From Oscillospiraceae bacterium (GTDB lineage: Bacteria > Bacillota_A > Clostridia > Oscillospirales > Oscillospiraceae): a stretch of 5,930 bases of DNA. Positions within the stretch are counted from its first letter, which is position 1, and every line of letters begins with the position of its first letter. The position numbers and the translations under genes are program-made. This document shows, in pieces, positions 1 to 5,930 of this stretch. The notes below the pieces were generated by a model, which was not told where the DNA came from, did not search any database, and was given only the letters and a program-made list of their open reading frames with translations. The stretch lies in NCBI GenBank assembly GCA_031265965.1, contig JAISBX010000169.1, positions 1 to 5,930 on the forward strand. The letters are read 5' to 3'.

Positions 1-2306
1 GCCGTCATGTATATCACGTCGTAATCTCTGGCGAGTATATCGCGCATCTCGTCGTCGACGCGCCGCTTGACTATCTCCGGCGGCTCGTCGCCGTACAGCT
101 CGCGCAGCCGCCCGTACACGAGCGAGCGCAGCTCCTGCGCGCTGCCGTCGAGCTTTGGGGAGTACAGCTTTTTCGCCGGGGGCAGCGGGCGCACGCTCTC
201 GCACATATCGGCTATCAACTGCGTGTTAGTCACAACTACCTCATATGCCGTCTCGCGCCCGAGGTACCCGAACTCGTCGAGCATCTCGTCCGTCGTCTTT
301 AGGTACAGCGGTAGCGCGTCGTCGGCAGAGCCATAGCCCTTGGCGGTGAGCAGTATGTGCCTGTATATCTCGTGCCCCGGATCCAAAAAGTGTACGTCGC
401 CCGTCGCCACAACGGGCTTGCCGAGCCGCCGGCCCAGCTCCACCACCTGCCTGTTGAAATCCCGCAGTTGCTCCTCGTCGCGCGCGCGCGGCCTCTCGCC
501 GGACAGCATGAACCGGTTGTTGCAGACGGGCTGTATCTCGAGATAATCGTAGAACCCCGCTATGCGCTCCAGTTCAAGACGGCCCGCGCCCCCCGTTATC
601 CGGCGGAACACCTCGCCCGCCTCGCACGCGGAGCCTATGAGCAATCCCTCCCTGTGCCGTTCGATGAGGCTCTTGGGTATTATGGGGTTCTTGCCTATGT
701 AATCCAGATGGCTCTTTGTTATGAGCGTGTACAGATTGCGTATGCCCTCCTGCGTGCGCGCGAGTATTATTATGTGGTTGGGCCTGAAATTGCCTCTTTT
801 GATCTGGCGGAGCAGCGCGTCGCTGCCCGACAGATGTTCGTTCATTCGTACATAATCCGTGACGCCGCGCGCCTTCAGCTCCTCGAAAAAGCGCGTCAGT
901 ATCATGCCCGTCGCCGAGGCGTCGTCCACGGCCCTGTGGTGTGTGAACGACCCTATGCCCATATAGCCCGCCACGTCGCTCAGACCGTGCTTCTTGAATT
1001 CCGGGAACAGCGAGCGCGAGAGCGTCAGCGTGTCTATGTACGCGGGCGAGAACTCCATGCCGTTTCGCCGGCATATCTCGTGTATGAACCCTATGTCGAA
1101 CGGCGCATTGTGCGCCGCGAGCGTCCGGCCGCCCGCGAATTCCAGGAACAGCTCGGCGGCCCGCGCCTGACTTGGCGCGCCTGCCACGTCGCTGTCGCGT
1201 ATGCCCGTCAGCCGCGTTATCTCGGCGGGGATCGGCCTGCCGGGGTCGGCGAACGTGTGGAACCGCGCCAGTTCCTCCCCGTCCCGCATGAGCACGGCGC
1301 CTATCTCCGTAACGGCGTCGTCGCGCGCGGACAGCCCCGTTGTCTCGATGTCGAACACCACTATCTCGCCGTCCGTCGCGCCGCCGGAGCCCCCCAGCAC
1401 GGCGGGGCGGCTTTCTATGTCGTTCACATAGTAGCCCTCGACGCCGTATATCACCTTTATCTTGTCGCCTGCCGCCTTCATCGCGTCAGGGAACGACTGC
1501 ACGACGCCGTGGTCCGTTATCGCCACGGCCCTGTGCCCCCACTCTATGGCGCGCTTCACTGCCGCCTCTGCGTCGGTCAGCGCGTCCATGGCGGACATGC
1601 GCGTGTGCAGGTGCAGCTCGACGCGCTTTTCGGCTGCCTTGTCGAGGCGGACGGGCGCCTCAGCCGCCGCTATGCTCTCCGCCGTCATCACTATCTCGCC
1701 GTTGTCGTATTTGCTCTCGGCGAGCTCGCCCGATACGGTGATGTACGCGCCGGGCTTTATGGCTTTCATCACGCTCTCCGCCTCCGACGGCTTGTCCCCG
1801 CGCAGAAACTTCTTGACGCGGACGGAGCCCGTGTAGTCGGTGACGCAAAACGAGAGCAGCCACGACTTGCCGTTTTGCACCCTGCGGCTGTCCTCCTTGA
1901 ACACCTCTCCGCGCACCGTCGCCTTGCCCACGAACTGCGCGAGGTCGCCTATCGGCGTGACCTTCGCGCGCGCGGGCAGCTTGCCGAGTATCGCGCGTGC
2001 GGACGAAGAGCGCTTTGCGCCGCCGCGCAGGGCGGACGGCCTGCTAAGACATATCCGCACCCGCACCGAGTCGAGGCCCAGCGTGGACGTCAGCAGACTC
2101 TCCGCCGCGGCCACGTCCACCGGCGCGGCCGGCGCCTCGACCCGCACCTCCAGCAGCATCCGGCGCCCTCCGCCGTCCAGCTCCGCCGATATGACGCGCG
2201 CGCGCCCGATAGCCTCCGGCATGGCGCCGCCCGACGTGAGCTCCGGAAACCTCTCACAGAGCGTCAGCCCGCCGCTCCGGTCTTTCATATTATCCATATT
2301 GTCCAT
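1..2306 (-). CDS. polC: DNA polymerase III PolC-type alpha subunit, N-terminal 768 residues (3' end outside window)
   Basis: PolC is the replicative DNA polymerase of Bacillota, with built-in 3'-5' proofreading. The reading frame is open from 2306 to the window edge. After a short N-terminal region (about 1-120) comes an OB-fold (about 124-215). The PHP domain starts near 228 with HLHT (H232, H234), TDH (D265, H266) and YGVE (E290). It is interrupted by a DEDDh exonuclease (about 312-480): FDIETT (D319, E321), HNAPFD (D404), and H457 with D462. PHP resumes with GSACEAGE (559-566) and TGDVH (D637, H639). All exonuclease catalytic residues are present, so proofreading looks intact. The palm, fingers and thumb are off the window; B. 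subtilis PolC is about 1,440 residues, so roughly half is seen. Three in-frame ATGs (2306, 2297, 2288) make the exact start uncertain; the first is given. The gene follows the tsaD stop after 15 bases. Identification is secure. Confidence 0.96.
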   Translation of the reverse strand, partial: MDNMDNMKDRSGGLTLCERFPELTSGGAMPEAIGRARVISAELDGGGRRMLLEVRVEAPAAPVDVAAAESLLTSTLGLDSVRVRICLSRPSALRGGAKRSSSARAILGKLPARAKVTPIGDLAQFVGKATVRGEVFKEDSRRVQNGKSWLLSFCVTDYTGSVRVKKFLRGDKPSEAESVMKAIKPGAYITVSGELAESKYDNGEIVMTAESIAAAEAPVRLDKAAEKRVELHLHTRMSAMDALTDAEAAVKRAIEWGHRAVAITDHGVVQSFPDAMKAAGDKIKVIYGVEGYYVNDIESRPAVLGGSGGATDGEIVVFDIETTGLSARDDAVTEIGAVLMRDGEELARFHTFADPGRPIPAEITRLTGIRDSDVAGAPSQARAAELFLEFAGGRTLAAHNAPFDIGFIHEICRRNGMEFSPAYIDTLTLSRSLFPEFKKHGLSDVAGYMGIGSFTHHRAVDDASATGMILTRFFEELKARGVTDYVRMNEHLSGSDALLRQIKRGNFRPNHIIILARTQEGIRNLYTLITKSHLDYIGKNPIIPKSLIERHREGLLIGSACEAGEVFRRITGGAGRLELERIAGFYDYLEIQPVCNNRFMLSGERPRARDEEQLRDFNRQVVELGRRLGKPVVATGDVHFLDPGHEIYRHILLTAKGYGSADDALPLYLKTTDEMLDEFGYLGRETAYEVVVTNTQLIADMCESVRPLPPAKKLYSPKLDGSAQELRSLVYGRLRELYGDEPPEIVKRRVDDEMRDILARDYDVIYMT

Positions 2307-2309
2307 ATT
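2283..2309 (-). repeat. Three tandem 9-base units carrying three in-frame ATGs at the polC start
   Basis: Read on the minus strand, the units are AATATGGAC, AATATGGAT and AATATGAAA. Each holds an ATG in the polC frame, so the protein would begin MDNMDNMKD. The stretch is AT-rich against GC-rich surroundings, as expected for an unstructured initiation region. Whether the repeat has a function or is replication slippage cannot be told from one sequence. Confidence 0.7.
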
Positions 2310-2313
2310 CTCC
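2310..2313 (-). promoter_or_regulatory. Probable Shine-Dalgarno (GGAG) for polC
   Basis: GGAG lies in the 15-base gap between tsaD and polC. It is only 3 bases before the first ATG (2306), which is too close for normal use, and 12 bases before the second (2297). This favours 2297 as the main start, although 2306 could be reached by ribosomes terminating on tsaD. The assignment is tentative. Confidence 0.45.
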
Positions 2314-2321
2314 GTATCAGA

Positions 2322-3350
2322 TCACCCTTCTGTGTTTTTTCGTATGCCCGCGTCCATAGTGGCGCAGGCGTTGAGAGACATGTCGGCGCGCGCGCCCGCG
2401 AGATATTCGTAGTATCCCTGACAGCCGATCATCGCGGCGTTATCGCCGCACAGCGCGAGCGGGGGCATATAGAGGCGGGCTCCCGCCGCCGCCGCCGACC
2501 GCTCAAAATCCGCCCTGACGCGCGAGTTCGCGGCGACGCCGCCGGCTATGGCTATCCGCTCCCTGCCGAATTCCCGCGCCGCGGACATAACGCGCGGTAC
2601 GAGCGCGTCGCTGACCGCCGCGGAGAACGACGCCGCGAGCGAGGGAATGTCAAGCTCTCCCCCGCCTCGCTGTCCGGCGTTGTGCAACAGGTTTACGACC
2701 GAGGACTTCAGGCCCGAAAACGACATATCGTACGGATGACCCTCGATCGAGGCGCGCGGAAGTTTGTAGGCGGTACTGTCGCCCGCGCGCGCGAGCTCGT
2801 CGAGCGCTTTGCCGCCGGGATAGCCCAGCCCCAGCGCGCGCGCGACCTTGTCGAAGCACTCCCCCGCCGCGTCGTCGCGCGTCGAACCGACGACGCATAT
2901 GTCCGTGTAGTCCTCGACGTCGGCGATAAGACTGGTCCCGCCCGATACGACGAGGCACAAAAACGGAGGCTCCAGCTCGGGAAACGCGATATAGTTGGCG
3001 GCGATATGGCCCCTTATGTGATGGACCGGGATGAGCGGCACGCCGAGCGAAAACGATGCGCCCTTCGCGAAGCTGACGCCCGCCAGCAGCGCGCCGATAA
3101 GTCCGGGCGCGTACGTCACGGCGACGGCGTCGATGTCCCCGCGCCGCGCGCCCGCCTTTGCCAGCGCGGAATCCGCCAGTTCCGTTATGACCTCCACGTG
3201 CGAACGCGAGGCGATCTCAGGTACTACGCCGCCGTAGATCGCGTGCTTGTCGGCCTGTGAAAAAATCTCGTCCGCAAGAACCGTGCGCCCGTCCGACGTG
3301 ACCGCCACCGCCGTCTCGTCGCACGAGGTCTCAATTGACAGTATCAACAT
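2322..3350 (-). CDS. tsaD: tRNA N6-adenosine threonylcarbamoyltransferase TsaD
   Basis: TsaD transfers the threonylcarbamoyl group from threonylcarbamoyl-AMP to A37 of tRNAs that read ANN codons, giving t6A. In bacteria it works in the cytoplasm with TsaB and TsaE. The 342-residue product has the usual family length and looks complete. It opens with the ASKHA-fold signature MLILSIETSCDET. The metal-binding histidines lie in HIRGH (H111, H115). VSGGTS (135-140) and GGVAAN (270-275) are the nucleotide-contact loops, and the family's conserved aspartate is in CGDNAAM (D303). The ATG at 3350 has a GGAG 8 bases upstream and sits 3 bases after the rimI stop. tsaB and tsaE are not in the window. Isoleucine codon use differs from polC and polA: ATC leads rather than ATA (hand count 10 ATC, 7 ATA, 3 ATT). 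Identification is secure. Confidence 0.97.
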   Translation of the reverse strand: MLILSIETSCDETAVAVTSDGRTVLADEIFSQADKHAIYGGVVPEIASRSHVEVITELADSALAKAGARRGDIDAVAVTYAPGLIGALLAGVSFAKGASFSLGVPLIPVHHIRGHIAANYIAFPELEPPFLCLVVSGGTSLIADVEDYTDICVVGSTRDDAAGECFDKVARALGLGYPGGKALDELARAGDSTAYKLPRASIEGHPYDMSFSGLKSSVVNLLHNAGQRGGGELDIPSLAASFSAAVSDALVPRVMSAAREFGRERIAIAGGVAANSRVRADFERSAAAAGARLYMPPLALCGDNAAMIGCQGYYEYLAGARADMSLNACATMDAGIRKNTEG

Positions 3351-3353
3351 GCT

Positions 3354-3806
3354 CTACGCTCCGCCCCCGCGTGTCAATTCTTTTTCCATTAAAATAGCGT
3401 CCCCCTCAGGATGCGTATAATATCCCCGGCGTCTGCCTACCGCGAGGTATCCGCGCCTCTCATACAGCGCCGCCGCCGGATTTCGCTCGTGTACCTCAAG
3501 CGCCAGCGCGCCGGAGCCCGCCTCGGACGCGTACGACTCGGCGTCCGCCAGCAGCATGGAACCGACGCCCCGGCCGCGCGCCGTATCATCCACCGCGATG
3601 CACAGCAGTTCCGCACGCTCGGGATAGCACCGCGTGATCGCGTACCCTATAAAAGCGCCGTCTTCCTCGGCGGCGGCAAATCGAGATTCCGTTCGCTCGG
3701 TCTCCTCCGCCAGCGCGGCCGGCGACCACGGATTCAGGAACCGCCCGTGGTCGATCGACGGCGCGCGGCGCGCGGCCTCGTCTCCGGCGCGTATTATGCG
3801 CGTCAT
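3354..3806 (-). CDS. rimI: RimI-type GNAT N-acetyltransferase (ribosomal protein S18-alanine N-acetyltransferase family)
   Basis: RimI proteins acetylate the N-terminal alanine of ribosomal protein S18 using acetyl-CoA. The 150-residue product is of normal length and forms one GNAT domain. The acetyl-CoA pyrophosphate loop is ARGRGVG (76-82), after the beta-4 strand LLCIAV (67-72). The C-terminal half matches RimI: LEVHERNPAAALYERRGY (103-120), with E104 and Y115 at the places of the proposed catalytic Glu and Tyr of E. coli RimI. The frame stays open upstream to 3929, but that part runs inside polA in another frame and looks unlike protein. The ATG at 3806 gives the RimI-like start MTRIIRAGDE and overlaps the polA stop as ATGA. 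No good Shine-Dalgarno is seen, so translation is probably coupled to polA. Adjacency to tsaD supports RimI over a generic GNAT. The true substrate is inferred. Confidence 0.88.
   Translation of the reverse strand: MTRIIRAGDEAARRAPSIDHGRFLNPWSPAALAEETERTESRFAAAEEDGAFIGYAITRCYPERAELLCIAVDDTARGRGVGSMLLADAESYASEAGSGALALEVHERNPAAALYERRGYLAVGRRRGYYTHPEGDAILMEKELTRGGGA
3359..3362 (-). promoter_or_regulatory. Shine-Dalgarno (GGAG) for tsaD
   Basis: GGAG is 8 bases upstream of the tsaD ATG and lies within the last codons of rimI. The spacing is ideal, and this site decides the start at 3350. Confidence 0.75.
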
Positions 3807-5930
3807 TTTAAGTCGTACCAGCTCTTGCCCGCGCGCGTCTCGGCGACGAGCGGGACCGTGAGGCTCGTCACGTTTTCCATCTCCTCGCGCAGCAGAAGCT
3901 TCACAGTCTCCGCCTCGTCCTCCGGGCACTCGGCGATGAGCTCGTCGTGTACCTGCAATATGAGGCGCGCCCCCAGTCCCTCCGCCTTGATGCGCCGCGC
4001 GGTGTTTATCATCGCCAGCTTTATTATGTCGGCGGCCGTGCCCTGCACAGGCGTGTTGAGCGCGACGCGCTCGCCGAACATCCTCACGTTGCGGTCCGAC
4101 GACTTGAGCTCGGGCAGACCGCGCCTCCTGCCGAAAAGCGTCGTGACATACCCGTCACGCTTTGCCCTCTCGACAATTTCCGACATATAGGCGCGCACGC
4201 CGCTGAAATTCTCCAGATAGCCGTCGATGTACGACTGCGCTTCCTTTACGCTCACCTTAATGTCGCCGGCGAGCGAGAACGCGGACATGCCGTACACTAT
4301 ACCGAAATTGACGGCTTTCGCCTGTCTGCGCAGGAGCGGCGTCACGTCCTCGCGCGAAACGCCGAATATCTGGCTCGCCGTCTCCGCGTGTATGTCCCCG
4401 CCCCGGCGGAACGCTTCGATCATGCGCTCGTCTCCCGCCATGTGGGCGAGCAGGCGCAGCTCTATCTGCGAATAGTCGGCGCCCGCGAGCAGGCGCCCGC
4501 CGCCGGCGATAAACATCCTGCGGAGCTGCCCCCCCCGCTCGCTTCTGACGGGGATGCTCTGCAAGTTAGGCTTAACTGACGAGAGCCGTCCCGTGGCGGT
4601 CACCGTCATCTGGAAGCTCGTGTGTACGCGCCCGCCGCCGTCCGCCTCTTTTATGAGCGCGTCGGTATACGTCGCCTTGAGCTTTGACAAGAGCCTGTAG
4701 TCGGTTATGAGCTCTATTACGGGGTGCTTGTCCGCCAGTCCGGCGAGCACCTCGGCCGCCGTGGAGTAGCCGGTCTTCTTCTTTTTCGGAGCGGGCAGTT
4801 TCAGCTTTTCGAACAGCACGCCGCCGAGCTGCTTCGGGGAGTTTATATTGAAGCGCTCGCCCGCTATGTCGTATATGCTCCGCTCTATGCCGGATATCTC
4901 CGCGGAGAGCGCGTCGCCGTAGCCGCGCAGCGCGTCGCGGTCCACCATGAAGCCTGCCCTCTCCATGTCCGCCAGCACGGCGCACAGGGGCAGGTCTATG
5001 CCGTGGTACGCGCCGTCCAGGCCGTTTTGTTCGAGCGCGTCCGGAAGTACGCCGCACAGGTCGCGGATCGCGGCCGCGGCCCACGCCTGCGCGCCGGGCT
5101 GCGGTTCCTTCTCCGGCCCGTCCGCGCCGGAGCCGCCGTCAAACATTGTGAGCTGTTCGGCGCCGGCCGCGTACACGCTCTCCGGTTCGCTCGCCGTGTA
5201 CCCGCAGTAGCGCGCCGTCAGGCGCCCGTACTCGTAGGAATTTTCCGTGGGGGCGAGCAGATACGCCGCGAGCGCGGTGTCGAACGCCCAACCGTCGGAC
5301 TCGATGCCGCGTCCGTGCAATTGCCGCATTATGTCCTTTATATAGTGGCCCGCCTTTTTTATAGAGCTCCCGAATATCTCACGGAGCGCCTTGTCATAAT
5401 CCGCCGTGACCGTCTCGCTCAGCACAAAAACGTCGTCCGAGCCGTCCGTCACGGCCACGGAACCGAGCCCCGGCGCGACGTGTACCGACACGAGCGGTGC
5501 GGAGCGCATCCGGGCCAGCATTATCGCAACGTCGGCCACGGTCACGACGTCGACCGCGGAAAATTCGCCCGTGCCCGTCTCCGCTCGAGCTCGCATCGCC
5601 TCCGGAGACGGTGCCAGCCCGAGCTTTTGCAACAGTGAAAAAAATTCCAATTTTTGGAATATATTATACAGCGCGTCGCCGTCGGGCTCCCTGACGACGT
5701 TTTGCTCCGGAACGAATTCAAGCGGCGCGTCGCGCCTTATCGTCGCCAGTTCGAAGGACATAAGGGCGCTGTCGCGCCCCTCTTCGAGCTTTGTCCGTAC
5801 GCGCTCCTTGACGTCGAGCGTGTCGAGGCTGCCGTAGATATTATCTATCCCGCCAAAGCGCCGCACGAGATCGAGCGCCGTCTTCTCCCCCACGCCCGAT
5901 ACGCCGGGTATGTTGTCCGACGGGTCGCCC
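3803..5930 (-). CDS. polA: DNA polymerase I, C-terminal 708 residues (5' end outside window)
   Basis: Pol I fills gaps in repair and replaces RNA primers on the lagging strand. Residue numbers count from the first whole codon at 5929. The fragment starts in the 5' nuclease domain with GDPSDNIPGVSGVGEKTA (1-18), a helix-hairpin-helix with two metal-site aspartates (D2, D5). About 180 N-terminal residues are missing, so the full protein would be near 890. The 3'-5' exonuclease-like domain (about 122-240) keeps one aspartate (FDT, D217) but lacks the DxE of motif I (VSVHVA, 147-152), so it is probably inactive, as in Bacillus-type Pol I. A Gly/Pro/acid-rich linker follows, opening with QLTMF (259-263), which resembles a sliding-clamp-binding motif. 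The polymerase domain is complete: motif A DYSQIE (D485), motif B RRQAKAVNFGIVYGM (K538, F542, Y546) and motif C VHDE (H661, D662, E663). Residue spacings match E. coli. The TGA stop overlaps the rimI ATG. Confidence 0.97.
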   Translation of the reverse strand, partial: GDPSDNIPGVSGVGEKTALDLVRRFGGIDNIYGSLDTLDVKERVRTKLEEGRDSALMSFELATIRRDAPLEFVPEQNVVREPDGDALYNIFQKLEFFSLLQKLGLAPSPEAMRARAETGTGEFSAVDVVTVADVAIMLARMRSAPLVSVHVAPGLGSVAVTDGSDDVFVLSETVTADYDKALREIFGSSIKKAGHYIKDIMRQLHGRGIESDGWAFDTALAAYLLAPTENSYEYGRLTARYCGYTASEPESVYAAGAEQLTMFDGGSGADGPEKEPQPGAQAWAAAAIRDLCGVLPDALEQNGLDGAYHGIDLPLCAVLADMERAGFMVDRDALRGYGDALSAEISGIERSIYDIAGERFNINSPKQLGGVLFEKLKLPAPKKKKTGYSTAAEVLAGLADKHPVIELITDYRLLSKLKATYTDALIKEADGGGRVHTSFQMTVTATGRLSSVKPNLQSIPVRSERGGQLRRMFIAGGGRLLAGADYSQIELRLLAHMAGDERMIEAFRRGGDIHAETASQIFGVSREDVTPLLRRQAKAVNFGIVYGMSAFSLAGDIKVSVKEAQSYIDGYLENFSGVRAYMSEIVERAKRDGYVTTLFGRRRGLPELKSSDRNVRMFGERVALNTPVQGTAADIIKLAMINTARRIKAEGLGARLILQVHDELIAECPEDEAETVKLLLREEMENVTSLTVPLVAETRAGKSWYDLK
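5638..5660 (-). other. Terminator-like hairpin plus T-tract inside polA
   Basis: On the minus strand, ATTCCAA-AAA-TTGGAAT is a perfect 7-base-pair inverted repeat with a 3-base loop. It runs directly into seven Ts, pointing in the direction of polA transcription. It encodes part of the IFQKLEFFS stretch of Pol I and stands out as an AT island. The stem has only two G-C pairs, so termination may be weak or absent. Confidence 0.4.

Noticed and set aside
574..1074. A 166-codon minus-strand frame within polC.
   Set aside because: It is an out-of-frame shadow. The correct frame carries the exonuclease and PHP motifs without interruption.
2307..2321. A possible promoter or terminator between tsaD and polC.
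   Set aside because: The gap is 15 bases, too short for either. It holds only the candidate ribosome site. No hairpin with a T-tract is present.
1660..2412. Several plus- and minus-strand open frames of 67-190 codons around the polC N-terminus.
   Set aside because: All overlap the intact polC frame, which has OB-fold and PHP signatures there. None has a ribosome site or recognisable domain.
357..3260. A 967-codon open frame on the plus strand, spanning most of the polC part and tsaD.
   Set aside because: It is the exact in-register antisense of polC and tsaD. Stops there correspond to sense TTA, CTA and TCA, which these GC-rich genes nearly never use. The product is Arg/Ala/Val/Tyr-rich with no recognisable motifs, while the minus strand has clear catalytic motifs throughout.
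3807..3929. A 41-codon upstream extension of rimI.
   Set aside because: It lies wholly inside the polA C-terminal coding sequence in another frame and reads as Arg/Gly-rich noise. The 3806 ATG gives a standard RimI length and an ATGA overlap.
4724..5638. A 304-codon plus-strand open frame opposite polA.
   Set aside because: It is again the in-register antisense of a strongly supported gene, with composition driven by the complement of polA codons and no family motif.

Overview
The window is almost entirely coding. It holds four genes in one orientation (minus strand), so transcription runs from high to low coordinates: polA (5' end outside the window), rimI, tsaD, polC (3' end outside the window). 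The junctions are very tight: a 4-base ATGA overlap, a 3-base gap and a 15-base gap. No stretch could hold a separate promoter between genes, so the set reads as one operon segment with translational coupling. There are no RNA genes, insertion sequences, CRISPR arrays or gene-free stretches over 300 bases.

The organism is most likely a GC-rich member of the Bacillota, probably Clostridia. The main reason is PolC, the Gram-positive-type replicative DNA polymerase III with an exonuclease domain inserted in its PHP domain. The polA product also has a degenerate proofreading domain, as in Bacillus-type Pol I. The DNA is clearly GC-rich by eye, yet isoleucine is written mainly as ATA in polC and polA, an unusual combination. 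The exact lineage cannot be fixed from this window.

Region by region: 3803-5930 encodes Pol I from the end of its 5' nuclease domain through the complete polymerase domain. 3354-3806 encodes a RimI-type GNAT acetyltransferase. 2322-3350 encodes TsaD, which makes the t6A37 modification on tRNAs reading ANN codons. 1-2306 encodes the first 768 residues of PolC: a short N-terminal region, OB fold, PHP domain and inserted DEDDh exonuclease, ending before the palm.

Functionally the segment joins two DNA polymerases (repair/Okazaki processing and replication) to a tRNA-modification/acetyltransferase pair. rimI next to tsaD is a familiar bacterial pairing. Flanking that pair with polA and polC in a single operon is less familiar to me. 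All four products belong to known families and I see no wholly new system. The best leads are a sliding-clamp-binding-like motif in a Pol I linker, the ATA bias, a terminator-like hairpin inside polA and a tandem repeat of start codons at polC.
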